NCBI RefSeq assembly: GCF_001426545.1
Contig: NZ_LMEZ01000001.1
Location: 994,034-1,058,033, forward strand
Length of the DNA stretch: 64,000 nt
Reading direction: 5' to 3'
Source of the DNA: Mycobacterium sp. Root135
GTDB lineage: Bacteria > Actinomycetota > Actinomycetes > Mycobacteriales > Mycobacteriaceae
Shown: positions 44,131 through 53,634 of the stretch, one piece after another
How the letters are laid out: each line of letters opens with the position of its first letter
Numbering within the stretch: position 1 is the stretch's first letter
Program-made: the position numbers and the translations under genes
Notes under the pieces: model-generated
The model's input: only the letters and a program-made list of their open reading frames with translations
Database searches by the model: none
Told to the model about the DNA's origin: nothing

Positions 44131-44176
44131 CGGCGAACGACACTCGCACTTCCCCGCCACCAGTGCCGTCTCAACG
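44116..44176. repeat. Palindromic repeat R, distal end of unit 2
   Basis: Arms GTTGAGACTGCGCTG (from 44115) and CAGTGCCGTCTCAAC pair with two mismatches in 15, with an inner GGCG/CGCC stem. The gene's TGA (44128-44130) falls in the left arm. Confidence 0.85.
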
Positions 44177-44211
44177 CGTGATCGTCAGGAGCGCAGGGTA
44201 GAACGGAAGCC

Positions 44212-44952
44212 ATGCCCTCGATCACAGACACCATCACCACGCCCGACGGAACGTGTCGGGTCACGCTCGCGACGCCCGTCGGCGACGGACCATGGCCGGG
44301 AATCGTCATGTATCCCGACGCCGGGAGCCGTCGCCCGGTGTTCGACGAGATGGCCCAGAAGCTGGCCGACTACGGTTACGCCGTGCTGGTGCCCGACGTC
44401 TACTACCGCCACGGCGAGTACGCACCGTTCGACTTGAACACCGCGTTCAGCGACCCCGATGAGCGCAACCGGGTGATGTCGATGATGGGCAGTGTCACCC
44501 CCGACAAGATGGCCGACGACGCCGCGGCGTTCTTCGACTACCTCGAGTCGCGGCCGGAGGTCACCGGCACGACGTTCGGCACCACCGGCTACTGCATGGG
44601 CGGCCGCACCTCTCTCATCGTCGCGGGGCGGGTCCCCGATCGGGTGGCGGCGGCGATGTCGTTCCACGGCGGCGGGTTGGCCTCCGACGACCCCGGCAGC
44701 CCGCACCTGCTGGCCGACCAGATCAGTGCCGCGGTGTACGTGGCGGGCGCCGAGGACGACGGCTCGTTCACTCCCGAGCAGGCCGAGACCCTCGAGAAGG
44801 CGCTGACGGCTGCGAACGTCGAGCACACGATCGAGACCTACCCGGCCGCACACGGTTTCGCGGTGTCCGACCACGCCGCGGTCTACGACGCCGACGCCGC
44901 CCAACGGCACTGGGACGCGATGGAGCGCTTCTTCGGATCCAAGCTCGGCTGA
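44212..44952 (+). CDS. Dienelactone hydrolase family protein (Rv2765 type)
   Basis: Alpha/beta hydrolase of 246 residues: FGTTGYCMGGRTSL carries the nucleophile Cys (dienelactone-hydrolase type), AGAEDDGSFTPEQ the Asp and AAHGFAV the His. DLH enzymes open lactones in aromatic degradation, but in mycobacteria the substrate of this conserved member is unknown. ATG 44212. Confidence 0.87.
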   Translation: MPSITDTITTPDGTCRVTLATPVGDGPWPGIVMYPDAGSRRPVFDEMAQKLADYGYAVLVPDVYYRHGEYAPFDLNTAFSDPDERNRVMSMMGSVTPDKMADDAAAFFDYLESRPEVTGTTFGTTGYCMGGRTSLIVAGRVPDRVAAAMSFHGGGLASDDPGSPHLLADQISAAVYVAGAEDDGSFTPEQAETLEKALTAANVEHTIETYPAAHGFAVSDHAAVYDADAAQRHWDAMERFFGSKLG

Positions 44953-45006
44953 CGCCACGGCGGGGCCGTTTTGCCTAGTCGTAGCGGCGTAGGCGACCAT
45001 TGACCC

Positions 45007-45921
45007 GTGTACGACCAAGCCTCCGCCGAATCCGATCCGTCCGACCCAGGGTTTCGCATCGACCCGGTGCTCGCCAGAAGCTGGTTGCTGGTCAACGGCG
45101 CACAGCCGGAGCGCTTCGCGCCTGCCGCGCACTCGCGCGCCGACATCGTCGTCCTCGACATCGAGGACGCCGTGGCACCGAAGGACAAGGACGCCGCCCG
45201 CGAGAACGTGCGTGCGTGGCTGACCTCGGGCAACGACGACTGGGTGCGCGTCAACGGGTTCGGCACCCGGTGGTGGGCCGACGACCTCGACATGTTGGCC
45301 ACCACGTCGGTGGGCGGGGTGATGTTGGCGATGGTCGAATCCGTTGACCACGTCATCGAGACCGCGAAGCGGTTGCCGGACGTGCCGATCGTCGCCCTGG
45401 TCGAGACCGCCCGCGGTTTGGAGCGGATCACCGAGATCGCCGCGACGAAGGGGACGTTCCGGCTCGCGTTCGGCATCGGCGACTTCCGCCGCGACACCGG
45501 ATTCGGTGACAACCCGGCCACCCTGGCGTACGCGCGGTCGCGCTTCACCATCGCCGCGAAGGCCGCGCATCTGCCCAGCGCCATCGACGGCCCGACCATC
45601 GGGTCGAGCGCGCTGAAGCTCATCGAGGCCAGCGCCGTCTCCGTCGAGTTCGGCATGACCGGCAAGATCTGCCTGACCCCGGAGCAGTGTCCGGCGGTCA
45701 ACGAAGGCCTGTCCCCCTCCCCCGACGAAATCAGTTGGGCGAACGAGTTCTTCGAAGAATTCCAGCGCGACGGCGGCGAGATCCGCAACGGCTCGGACCT
45801 GCCGCGCATCGCGCGGGCAACCAAGATCCTCGATCTGGCGAAGGCCTACGGCATTCATTCATCGGAGTACGGCGACGACCCCGATCACGTGCCGGCGCCG
45901 TCGGACACCTACCACTACTGA
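45007..45921 (+). CDS. HpcH/HpaI aldolase / CitE-like CoA lyase
   Basis: TIM-barrel lyase of the CitE/malyl-CoA lyase group, 304 residues. Metal-binding acids in VVLDIEDAVAPKDKDAAR, VALVETARGLE and FGIGDFRRDTGF. Citramalyl- or malyl-CoA-like thioesters are likely substrates; the genuine citrate lyase partners are not present. GTG 45007. Its last seven bases overlap the end of the convergent membrane-protein gene. Confidence 0.85.
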   Translation: MYDQASAESDPSDPGFRIDPVLARSWLLVNGAQPERFAPAAHSRADIVVLDIEDAVAPKDKDAARENVRAWLTSGNDDWVRVNGFGTRWWADDLDMLATTSVGGVMLAMVESVDHVIETAKRLPDVPIVALVETARGLERITEIAATKGTFRLAFGIGDFRRDTGFGDNPATLAYARSRFTIAAKAAHLPSAIDGPTIGSSALKLIEASAVSVEFGMTGKICLTPEQCPAVNEGLSPSPDEISWANEFFEEFQRDGGEIRNGSDLPRIARATKILDLAKAYGIHSSEYGDDPDHVPAPSDTYHY

Positions 45922-46367
45922 TCTCGGTGCCGCGTGAATGACGCTATGGCGCGGACTATTCCGCGTCCGGCGTACACCGCGGCGGCGACCGACACCACGA
46001 TCATCACGACGAACATGACCAGCCAGTTGCTACGGCTGTGGCTGACGTTCCACCACACGATGGTGAACAGCACCGCACAAATGAACACCACGATGTCGCG
46101 CCAGTTCCCTCGGTAGGACTGCGCGAGTTCCAGCAGCGATCGGCTCTTGTCGACGCCGGCGATCAGGTCGTCGACGCGGATGTCGATCACGCGTTGCAGT
46201 TCGGCGCGACGCTCGCTCTGCTCCGGCGGGAGTCGTTCCAGAAGGTCCATGTCCTGGTTGATCAGGGCCCTGACGTCTGGCCCGCGGAAGTTGCCCGCGA
46301 CGACGCCGAGAAGTGCGCCGCCGGCGATCGGCGCTCCCGCGAGCGCAAGTTCGGCGAAACCAGGCAT
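45915..46367 (-). CDS. Small membrane protein, unknown function
   Basis: 150 residues: N-terminal hydrophobic glycine-rich helix (LALAGAPIAGGALLGVVAG), a helical charged centre (LLERLPPEQSERRAELQRVIDIRVDDLI) and two C-terminal membrane segments (IVVFICAVLFTIVWW; WLVMFVVMIVVSVAAAVYA). No family recognised. ATG 46367 behind GGAGGA. Confidence 0.72.
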   Translation of the reverse strand: MPGFAELALAGAPIAGGALLGVVAGNFRGPDVRALINQDMDLLERLPPEQSERRAELQRVIDIRVDDLIAGVDKSRSLLELAQSYRGNWRDIVVFICAVLFTIVWWNVSHSRSNWLVMFVVMIVVSVAAAVYAGRGIVRAIASFTRHRDQ

Positions 46368-46425
46368 GATCGTCTCCTCCGTCAGGCCATGAGCGTAACG
46401 GTCGACGTGGCCCGATCGTGTGACG

Positions 46426-46877
46426 TCACTGCGTCAACTGAGCCGCCACCGTCGCTCCGAGCTCCCAACACGCCTCGAGGTCGGCCTTCGTCGGGCGGCC
46501 CGAAACCAGCACGTACTCAGCGGCTTTCACCCATCCGAGTCCGGTGGTGATGGCGGTGACGCCCCGTTCGGCGCCCTCGGTGCCCTCGTTGCCGTGCAGG
46601 TACATGCCGAACGGCCGCCCGCGCGTCGTGTCCAGGCACGGGTAATAGCAAACGTCGAACGCGTGCTTGAGAGCGCCGCTCATGTAACCGAGGTTGGCGG
46701 GGGTGCCGAGCAGATAGCCGTCCGCCTCCAGCACGTCGGTCGGCGACACCGTCAACGCCGGCCGCCGGACGACGTCGACGCCCTCGACCTCGGGTGTGGT
46801 GGCGCCGGCCAGCACCGCCTCGAACATCTCCTGGGTATGCGGCGACGGGGTGTGGTGCAGGATCAGCAGCGTCTTGC

Positions 46878-46881
<4 letters not shown>
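46426..46881 (-). CDS. Flavodoxin/NAD(P)H:FMN reductase-like protein (Rv2771c family)
   Basis: 151 residues with a flavodoxin fold: LLILHHTPSPHTQEMFEAV as phosphate-binding loop and LGTPANLGYMSGALKHAFD, a typical FMN-reductase segment. Probably an FMN-binding redox protein. ATG overlaps the stop of the upstream membrane gene (ATGA), forming dapB, membrane protein, flavodoxin. Confidence 0.85.
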
Positions 46882-48094
<1,213 letters not shown>

Positions 48095-48115
48095 CTACTT
48101 CGCCGCGCTCGGCGG

Positions 48116-49024
48116 CTACGAGCCGTCGTCGTCGGTGCTGGCGGCCAATCGCCGGAGGTCCTCCTCGGCGTCGGTGAGGGCCGACGAGGCGGCCCGAAAC
48201 GCGTCCGAGGCGGCCTGGGCCTCTCGCTCCGCCTCGGCGTGATCGGCGTCCGCGAGGCTCAGCGCACGTTCGGCGGCGCTGAGCGTCTCGAGGACCTTCT
48301 CGTACCGTCGGCGCGCGGTGGCGAGCGCGGCGGCCCGATCGGCGAGCGTCTCGCCGGCCGTGGCCGTCGCCTGTTCGGCGGTCAGCACGTCGCGACGCGC
48401 CGATTCGACGCGGTCACGGGCCGCGTCCACCTCCCGCTGGTCGGGTGCCGGCGGTGGCGTCGGGGGTGCATTGACCTTGACCTTGACCTTGACCTTTGGA
48501 GCGGGACCGACCGCGGTGACCGAACCGAATTCGCCGAAACCCGACCACCTTTCGGCCTTCTCCAACCGTCCGAGCCGGGCTGCGACGTCGGGATCGGCGA
48601 CGGCGGCCTGCAGCGTGCCGACGACGTCGTCGCGCAGAGCGGCCGACGGGTGCGAGACCGCGGCCGCGGCGAATCCGGTTCGCACCAGTTCGTCGAGCAG
48701 TTTTCGTTGCGCGCCAGACAGTTCGCGGATCTTCGCGCCGTCCATCGCCGCGTGCGCGGCACGCAGGTGCTGGCCGATCTCGTCGAGCCTGCTCGTGGCG
48801 GTCTCGTCGGCGCGGACGAGGGCGTTGACCACCCACGCCGCCGTCGTCGGCCGCCGCGCTGCGCCGATGGCCCGGGCGGCGTCGCGGTCGCCGCGCTTCT
48901 TGGCCTCGGCCACCAGTTCCTTGCGTAGCTCGGTGAACTCGGCCGGGTCGACGCCGTATAGCCGTCCGATGTCGTCCTCGGTATTGATCGCCCGGTCGCT
49001 CCGCTCCTGCCCGCCGGCACTCAC
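48116..49024 (-). CDS. Coiled-coil protein of unknown function
   Basis: 302 residues, soluble and Ala/Arg/Glu-rich. A helical N-terminal domain (DPAEFTELRKELVAEAKKRGDRDAARAIGAARRPTTAAWVVNALVR), a Lys-Val linker (KVKVKVKV) with Pro run, then coiled coil from about 195 to the end. GTG 49024 overlaps the Lrp regulator stop (GTGA). The first dozen codons are made of the dispersed 23-bp repeat (SAGGQERSD), so the native start may have been replaced by that element. Confidence 0.72.
   Translation of the reverse strand: MSAGGQERSDRAINTEDDIGRLYGVDPAEFTELRKELVAEAKKRGDRDAARAIGAARRPTTAAWVVNALVRADETATSRLDEIGQHLRAAHAAMDGAKIRELSGAQRKLLDELVRTGFAAAAVSHPSAALRDDVVGTLQAAVADPDVAARLGRLEKAERWSGFGEFGSVTAVGPAPKVKVKVKVNAPPTPPPAPDQREVDAARDRVESARRDVLTAEQATATAGETLADRAAALATARRRYEKVLETLSAAERALSLADADHAEAEREAQAASDAFRAASSALTDAEEDLRRLAASTDDDGS
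48994..49016 (-). repeat. Dispersed 23-bp repeat at the coiled-coil gene start
   Basis: Minus strand GGCAGGAGCGGAGCGACC within the 23-bp block, directly after the GTG. The similarity to the truB copy extends outward to GCTGTGAG over the start codon and GATC downstream. Confidence 0.8.
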
Positions 49025-49536
49025 AGCGGGGACGCCCCTCGGAGGTGCTCGAAGATCAGCGACGTCTGGGTCCCCGCCACGTCGGCGTCGGAGTTGAGGT
49101 TCTCCACGACGAAGGACCGGAGGTCGTCGGTGTCGCGCGCGGCGACGTGGAGGAGGAAGTCGTCGGCACCGGCGAGGAAGTAGACGTCCATCACCTGGGG
49201 GCGCGTCCGGATGTTCTGGATGAAGCTGCCGATCTTGCCTCGGGCGTTCGCCTGGAGACTTACCGAGATCATCGCCTGCATCGGCAGCCCGATTGCCGCC
49301 GGGTCGACGTCGGCGTGAAAACCGCGGATGACGCCGATCTCTTGGAGGCGCCGGACCCGGCCGTGACAGGTCGACGGCGCGATCCCGACGAGGTCCGCCA
49401 ACGCGGTGTTCGACAGCCGCGCGTCACCGTGCAGCGCGGTCAGGAGACGTCGGTCGGTGGCGTCCAGTTCGGCGGGTTGAACATTCTTCGACGGCTGGGG
49501 GCCTGAAGCGGTCATCTTCGAAGATCGTTCTGACAT
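49021..49536 (-). CDS. aldR: Lrp/AsnC-family regulator of ald
   Basis: 171 residues: HTH (LDATDRRLLTALHGDARLSNTALADLVGIAPSTCHGRVRRLQE) and AsnC effector domain (MQAMISVSLQANARGKI...VMDVYFLAGADDFLLHVAARD). Divergent from alanine dehydrogenase with a 93-bp spacer; AldR-type proteins regulate ald in response to alanine in mycobacteria. ATG 49536, second ATG at 49515. Confidence 0.88.
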   Translation of the reverse strand: MSERSSKMTASGPQPSKNVQPAELDATDRRLLTALHGDARLSNTALADLVGIAPSTCHGRVRRLQEIGVIRGFHADVDPAAIGLPMQAMISVSLQANARGKIGSFIQNIRTRPQVMDVYFLAGADDFLLHVAARDTDDLRSFVVENLNSDADVAGTQTSLIFEHLRGASPL

Positions 49537-49629
49537 GGAGCGACTTTATCGAATCTATGACGAACTTGTTGCCATGCATTCGTACGTTCTTCACAATTCA
49601 ACCAACAGACAACGACCTGAGGAGCTGTC

Positions 49630-50745
49630 ATGCGCGTCGGAATCCCGACCGAGATCAAGAACAACGAGTACCGGGTGGCCATCACCCCGGCCGGGGTGGC
49701 GGAACTGACCCGCCGCGGCCATGAGGTACTCGTCCAGGCCGGTGCGGGCGAGGGCTCGGCGATCACCGACGGCGACTTCAAGGCCGCCGGCGCGCAGACC
49801 GTCGAGTCCGCGGACGCGGTCTGGGCCGACGCCGACCTGCTGCTCAAGGTCAAGGAGCCCATCGAGGCCGAATACGGCCGGATGCGGAAGGGCCAGACGC
49901 TCTTCACCTATCTCCACCTCGCCGCGTCGCGGCCGTGCACCGACGCTCTGATGGCCTCGGGCACCACCTCGATCGCGTACGAGACGGTGCAGACCCCCGA
50001 CAACGCGCTGCCGCTGCTGGCCCCGATGAGCGAGGTCGCCGGCCGACTCTCCGCACAGGTGGGCGCCTACCACCTGATGCGCACCCAGGGCGGCCGCGGC
50101 GTGCTCATGGGCGGCGTCCCCGGCGTCGCCCCGGCCAAGGTCGTCGTCATCGGCGGCGGCATGGCGGGCGACAACGCTGCCGCCGTCGCATGGGGCATGG
50201 GCGCACACGTCACCGTGTTCGACCTGAACGTCAACACGCTGCGCAAGATCGACGCCGAGTACGGCGGCGCCATCGAGACCCGGTACTCGTCGGCGCTGGA
50301 GCTCGAAGAGGCCGTCAAGCAGGCCGACCTGGTCATCGGCGCGGTGCTGGTCCCCGGCGCCAAGGCTCCCAAGCTGGTCACCAACTCGACCGTCGCAGGC
50401 ATGAAGGCGGGTGCCGTCCTGGTGGACATCGCGATCGACCAGGGTGGTTGCTTCGAGGACTCGCGTCCGACGACGCACGACGATCCGACGTTCGCCGTCC
50501 ACGACACGGTCTTCTACTGCGTGGCCAACATGCCGGGCGCAGTCCCCCGCACGTCGACCTTCGCCCTGACCAACGCGACGATGCCGTACGTGGTCAAGCT
50601 CGCCGACAAGGGCTGGAAGGCCGCCTGCGCCGCGGATTCTGCTCTGGCCAAGGGTCTTTCGACCCACGAGGGCGCACTCGTCTCCGAGCAGGTCGCCGCA
50701 GACCTGGGACTGCCCTTCACCGATCCGGCCGGGTTGCTGGTCTAA
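49630..50745 (+). CDS. ald: L-alanine dehydrogenase
   Basis: Reversible NAD-dependent deamination of alanine to pyruvate, 371 residues, hexameric cytosolic enzyme. N-terminal MRVGIPTEIKNNEYRVA, Lys-containing RMRKGQTLFTYLHLAA and NAD site VVIGGGMAGDNAA. GAGGAG ribosome site. Followed by a strong hairpin terminator. Confidence 0.97.
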   Translation: MRVGIPTEIKNNEYRVAITPAGVAELTRRGHEVLVQAGAGEGSAITDGDFKAAGAQTVESADAVWADADLLLKVKEPIEAEYGRMRKGQTLFTYLHLAASRPCTDALMASGTTSIAYETVQTPDNALPLLAPMSEVAGRLSAQVGAYHLMRTQGGRGVLMGGVPGVAPAKVVVIGGGMAGDNAAAVAWGMGAHVTVFDLNVNTLRKIDAEYGGAIETRYSSALELEEAVKQADLVIGAVLVPGAKAPKLVTNSTVAGMKAGAVLVDIAIDQGGCFEDSRPTTHDDPTFAVHDTVFYCVANMPGAVPRTSTFALTNATMPYVVKLADKGWKAACAADSALAKGLSTHEGALVSEQVAADLGLPFTDPAGLLV

Positions 50746-50761
50746 GTCGTCTCCACCACGC

Positions 50762-50792
50762 CCCGGCTGGTGCCGTCACGGTGCCAGCCGGG
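50762..50792 (+). terminator. Terminator after ald
   Basis: A 9-bp perfect stem CCCGGCTGG/CCAGCCGGG with an inner CCG/CGG pair and a short loop begins 17 bases after the ald stop. No U-tract follows, as is common in mycobacteria. Confidence 0.7.
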
Positions 50793-50803
50793 AGGTGGTT
50801 GAA

Positions 50804-50819
50804 CTTGACACCTGTCAAG
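50804..50819 (+). promoter_or_regulatory. Operator-like palindrome CTTGACACCTGTCAAG
   Basis: Perfect 7-bp arms with a 2-base spacer, overlapping the spacer just upstream of a TAAGCT -10 box (50820-50825) that is six bases before ATG 50832. A repressor here, probably TetR-like, would block the promoter of the DUF4334 gene. Confidence 0.55.
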
Positions 50820-50831
50820 TAAGCTGTGGGC

Positions 50832-51398
50832 ATGCTGCTCACCGACGTTCTGCCCGATGCGCCCACCACGACGACCGAGGCGTTGGCGATCTACGACGCC
50901 GCACCCGCCGTCGAACCGGGCTTCATGATCGGGACGTGGCACGGCGCCGAGCTGCCCACGAACCACCCGCTGGACGGCATGCTGGCCGCCAGCGGATGGT
51001 GGGGCAAGCAGTTCGTCGACGCCGAGACCGTCCATCCCCTGCTGTTTCCGACGGCCGACGGTTCGGCACTGTGGGCGCTGAACCCGGCGCTGGCCTTCGG
51101 CGGGCTCGGCGTGGCCACCCGCGTCCCGGGACTCAAGAGCCGCAACTTCGCCGGCGCGATCGCCAAGCTGAAGCCGGTGCTGGGCACCACCGCACCCAAG
51201 GCGCGGCTGCGCACGACGCGTTACCGCGGCGTCGACACCGCCACCATGGTCTACGACCAACTGCCGATCAACGACGTGTTCCGGTTGCTCGACGACGCGC
51301 CGGGCTCCGAGACCGTGATGGGCGCCATGGACCTGCGCGGGTCGGCCCGCCCGTACTTCTTCGTGCTCCGGCGCGACGAGTCGCTGCGGGTCGGTTAG
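50832..51398 (+). CDS. GXWXG/DUF4334 protein
   Basis: 188 residues. The N-terminal GXWXG domain begins [34 protein letters not shown]; the C-terminal DUF4334 has [15 protein letters not shown] and ends [19 protein letters not shown]. Function unknown; the family often neighbours lipid or redox genes. ATG 50832 is chosen over GTG 50826 because TAAGCT six bases upstream fits a leaderless start. Confidence 0.82.
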   Translation: MLLTDVLPDAPTTTTEALAIYDAAPAVEPGFMIGTWHGAELPTNHPLDGMLAASGWWGKQFVDAETVHPLLFPTADGSALWALNPALAFGGLGVATRVPGLKSRNFAGAIAKLKPVLGTTAPKARLRTTRYRGVDTATMVYDQLPINDVFRLLDDAPGSETVMGAMDLRGSARPYFFVLRRDESLRVG

Positions 51399-52306
51399 CC
51401 CGCTGACAGGTACGGAAGTACCAGTGTGGTGACCTCGGCGACGAGCGACCGTAGGTCGTGGGCGTCGGGGTCGTCGGTCCGCGACCTGGTCATGATCGAC
51501 AGCAGGGCACGTCGACCGTCCGGGCCGTAGACGACACCCACGTCATTGGTGCTGCCGTAGGAGCCGCCGCCGGTCTTGTCGGCACTGGTCCACCCCTCCG
51601 GTAGGCCAGCGCGCAGGCTCGAGGTCTGATTGCCGCGCATCCACCGCTCGAGTTGGTCTCGGTGCGGGGCGTCCAAGACGTCGCCCGTCAGCAGCCGCTG
51701 GTACCCGGCGCCGAGCGCACGCGGCGAGCTGGTGTCACGCGGATCACCGGGGACGGCGGAGTTCACGTCGGTCTCCCACCGGTCCAGCCGGGTCCGGTCG
51801 TCGCCAATCGTGCGCGCGAAGGTGGTGACCGCGGACGGCCCACCGATGATGCGCAGCAACCAGTTTCCGGCGGTGTTGTCGCTGCGTTGCAGCGTCGCCT
51901 CGCACAGTTCGCCGATCGTCATGTTCTGACCGACCCGTGTCTCGGTGATCGGCGAATTCTCCACCAGATCACCCGCTTCGATCGTCACCGCATCGGTCAG
52001 GTGCAGCGCTCCGGCCTGATCCTTCTGCAGCACCCTGCCCGCCGCGTACGCCTTGAACGTCGAGCACATGGCGAACGGATCGTCGGCGCGGTTGGCGACC
52101 TGCCTGCCGTTGTCCAGGTCGGCGGCCCAGACCCCGACGAACGCGTCGAAGCGATTCTCGAGTGCCACGATGCCGTCGGCGACAGCCGGTTTGGGGTCGG
52201 AAGACGGTGGCGGCTCGGCCTGCGTCGGCGTCGCCGCACACGCCGCCAGACCCGCAGCGGCCCCGACGCCGACCAACAGTCCGCGCCGCGAGATGCTTGG
52301 TCCCAT
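51395..52306 (-). CDS. Class A beta-lactamase
   Basis: Serine beta-lactamase, 303 residues, exported. Twin-arginine-like SRRGLLVG and lipobox-like LAAC in the signal region suggest Tat export and possibly lipidation. Catalytic set complete: Ser82-x-x-Lys85 (STFK), Ser142-Asp143-Asn144, Glu178 (RWETD), Lys244-Thr-Gly. It has the classical SDN motif, whereas M. tuberculosis BlaC has SDG. The start overlaps the pepR stop by one base (TGATG), placing it in the gpsI-pepR transcript. Confidence 0.93.
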   Translation of the reverse strand: MGPSISRRGLLVGVGAAAGLAACAATPTQAEPPPSSDPKPAVADGIVALENRFDAFVGVWAADLDNGRQVANRADDPFAMCSTFKAYAAGRVLQKDQAGALHLTDAVTIEAGDLVENSPITETRVGQNMTIGELCEATLQRSDNTAGNWLLRIIGGPSAVTTFARTIGDDRTRLDRWETDVNSAVPGDPRDTSSPRALGAGYQRLLTGDVLDAPHRDQLERWMRGNQTSSLRAGLPEGWTSADKTGGGSYGSTNDVGVVYGPDGRRALLSIMTRSRTDDPDAHDLRSLVAEVTTLVLPYLSAG

Positions 52307-53634
52307 CAGCCGGCGATCGACCGAAGTGCTTGCGGCAGTGACTTCTTCGACCGGTGCGGCCCCAGTACGGCGGCGCCGTACGGCCGGGCCAAGAGTTGCT
52401 TGGCCACCGCGTTCACCTCGTCAAGGTTGACGGCGTCGATCAAGGCCAACGTCTCGTCGATGCTGCGGTGCGTGCCGAAGTTCAGCTCACTGCGTCCGAT
52501 GCGATGCATGCGCGAGCCGGAGTCCTCCAAGCCAAGCACCAGGCCACCGCGCAACGAGCCCTTGGCAATTCGGCACTCGGCTTCGGTGATCCCGTCCCTT
52601 GCCACCTCGGCCAGCACGTCCGAGGCGACCTGGGTCACCTCGTCGAAACGCTCCGGCAGACAGGCGGCGTACACCGACAGCGCTCCGGCGTCGGAGAAGG
52701 TGTCGATGCTGGAGTAGACGGAGTAGGCAAGCCCGCGTGTCTCCCGAATCTGTTGGAACAGACGCGAACTCAGCCCCCCACCGAGAGCACTGTTGAGCAC
52801 CGAAAGCGCCCATCGGTGGTTCCAGTGCCTGCCGGGGGTCCGCACGCCGAGGAACACGTGCGTCTGTTCGCCGTCGCGGTTGACCAGTTGCAGGCTCGGC
52901 CGGCCCGGCACCCGACCGGTGCCCTTGCGGGGCGCCACGGGTTCGCGGTTGGAGCGCAGTCGCGGACCGAAGTGCTCCTTGACCAACGCCACCACCTCAT
53001 CGTGGTCGACGTTGCCCGCCACCGCGACGACCATGCGTTCCGGTGTGTAGCGCCGCACGTGGAACGAATGCAGCTGCGTCCTGGTCATCGTCGAAATCGA
53101 TTCGACGCTGCCGATCACCGGACGGCCCACCGGATGGTCCCCGAACATCGCCGACAGGAAGACGTCCCCGAGGGTGTCCTCGGGATCGTCGTCGCGCATG
53201 GCGATTTCCTCGAGGACGACGTCACGCTCGACCTCGACGTCGTCACTGGCACATCTGCCCCGGAGCACCACGTCGGCGACCAGGTCGACGGCCAACTCGA
53301 GATCGGTGTCGAGGACGTGCGCGTAGTAACAGGTGTGCTCGCGCGCGGTGAAGGCGTTCAACTCGCCGCCGACGGCGTCGACGGCCTGAGCGATCTGGAC
53401 CGCCGAGCGCGTCGGCGTCGACTTGAACAGCAGATGTTCGAGGAAATGGGCGGCGCCGGCCACGCTATGACCTTCGTCGCGTGACCCGACACCCACCCAC
53501 ACCCCCACGGACGCCGAGCGCACCGACGGGACGAACTCCGTGACTACCCGGAGCCCACCCGCCAGTGTGCTGCGGCGAACGTGGTTGGTTGCCCCCGCGG
53601 ACGCGGGGAGCGATGAATCAGTTGGTCGCGGCAT
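52306..53634 (-). CDS. pepR: M16-family zinc protease PepR
   Basis: Insulinase-type metalloprotease, 442 residues. Inverted zinc motif HFLEH with the distal Glu in the region after [16 protein letters not shown], and the R/Y pair in [22 protein letters not shown]. Start ATG 53634 lies 17 bases inside gpsI, so it is coupled to it, as in other actinobacteria. Possible role in processing or turnover of small proteins. Confidence 0.92.
   Translation of the reverse strand: MPRPTDSSLPASAGATNHVRRSTLAGGLRVVTEFVPSVRSASVGVWVGVGSRDEGHSVAGAAHFLEHLLFKSTPTRSAVQIAQAVDAVGGELNAFTAREHTCYYAHVLDTDLELAVDLVADVVLRGRCASDDVEVERDVVLEEIAMRDDDPEDTLGDVFLSAMFGDHPVGRPVIGSVESISTMTRTQLHSFHVRRYTPERMVVAVAGNVDHDEVVALVKEHFGPRLRSNREPVAPRKGTGRVPGRPSLQLVNRDGEQTHVFLGVRTPGRHWNHRWALSVLNSALGGGLSSRLFQQIRETRGLAYSVYSSIDTFSDAGALSVYAACLPERFDEVTQVASDVLAEVARDGITEAECRIAKGSLRGGLVLGLEDSGSRMHRIGRSELNFGTHRSIDETLALIDAVNLDEVNAVAKQLLARPYGAAVLGPHRSKKSLPQALRSIAG

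Larger units (their letters stand above)
43177..44176 (+). mobile_element. Palindrome-bracketed nuclease-like unit 2
   Basis: A 1.0-kb unit: a 279-codon gene with a 61-bp palindromic repeat at each end (43177-43237 and 44116-44176, direct, about 77% identical and the same length). It separates thyA from the dienelactone hydrolase gene, which adjoin in M. tuberculosis (Rv2764c/Rv2765). The repeat sequence differs from that of unit 1 but the arrangement is the same. Confidence 0.55.

Noticed and set aside
48116..49024. Coiled-coil protein as a partner of dapB
   Set aside because: It is separated from dapB by 30 bases and coupled instead to the Lrp gene upstream; nothing in the sequence suggests a role in lysine synthesis.
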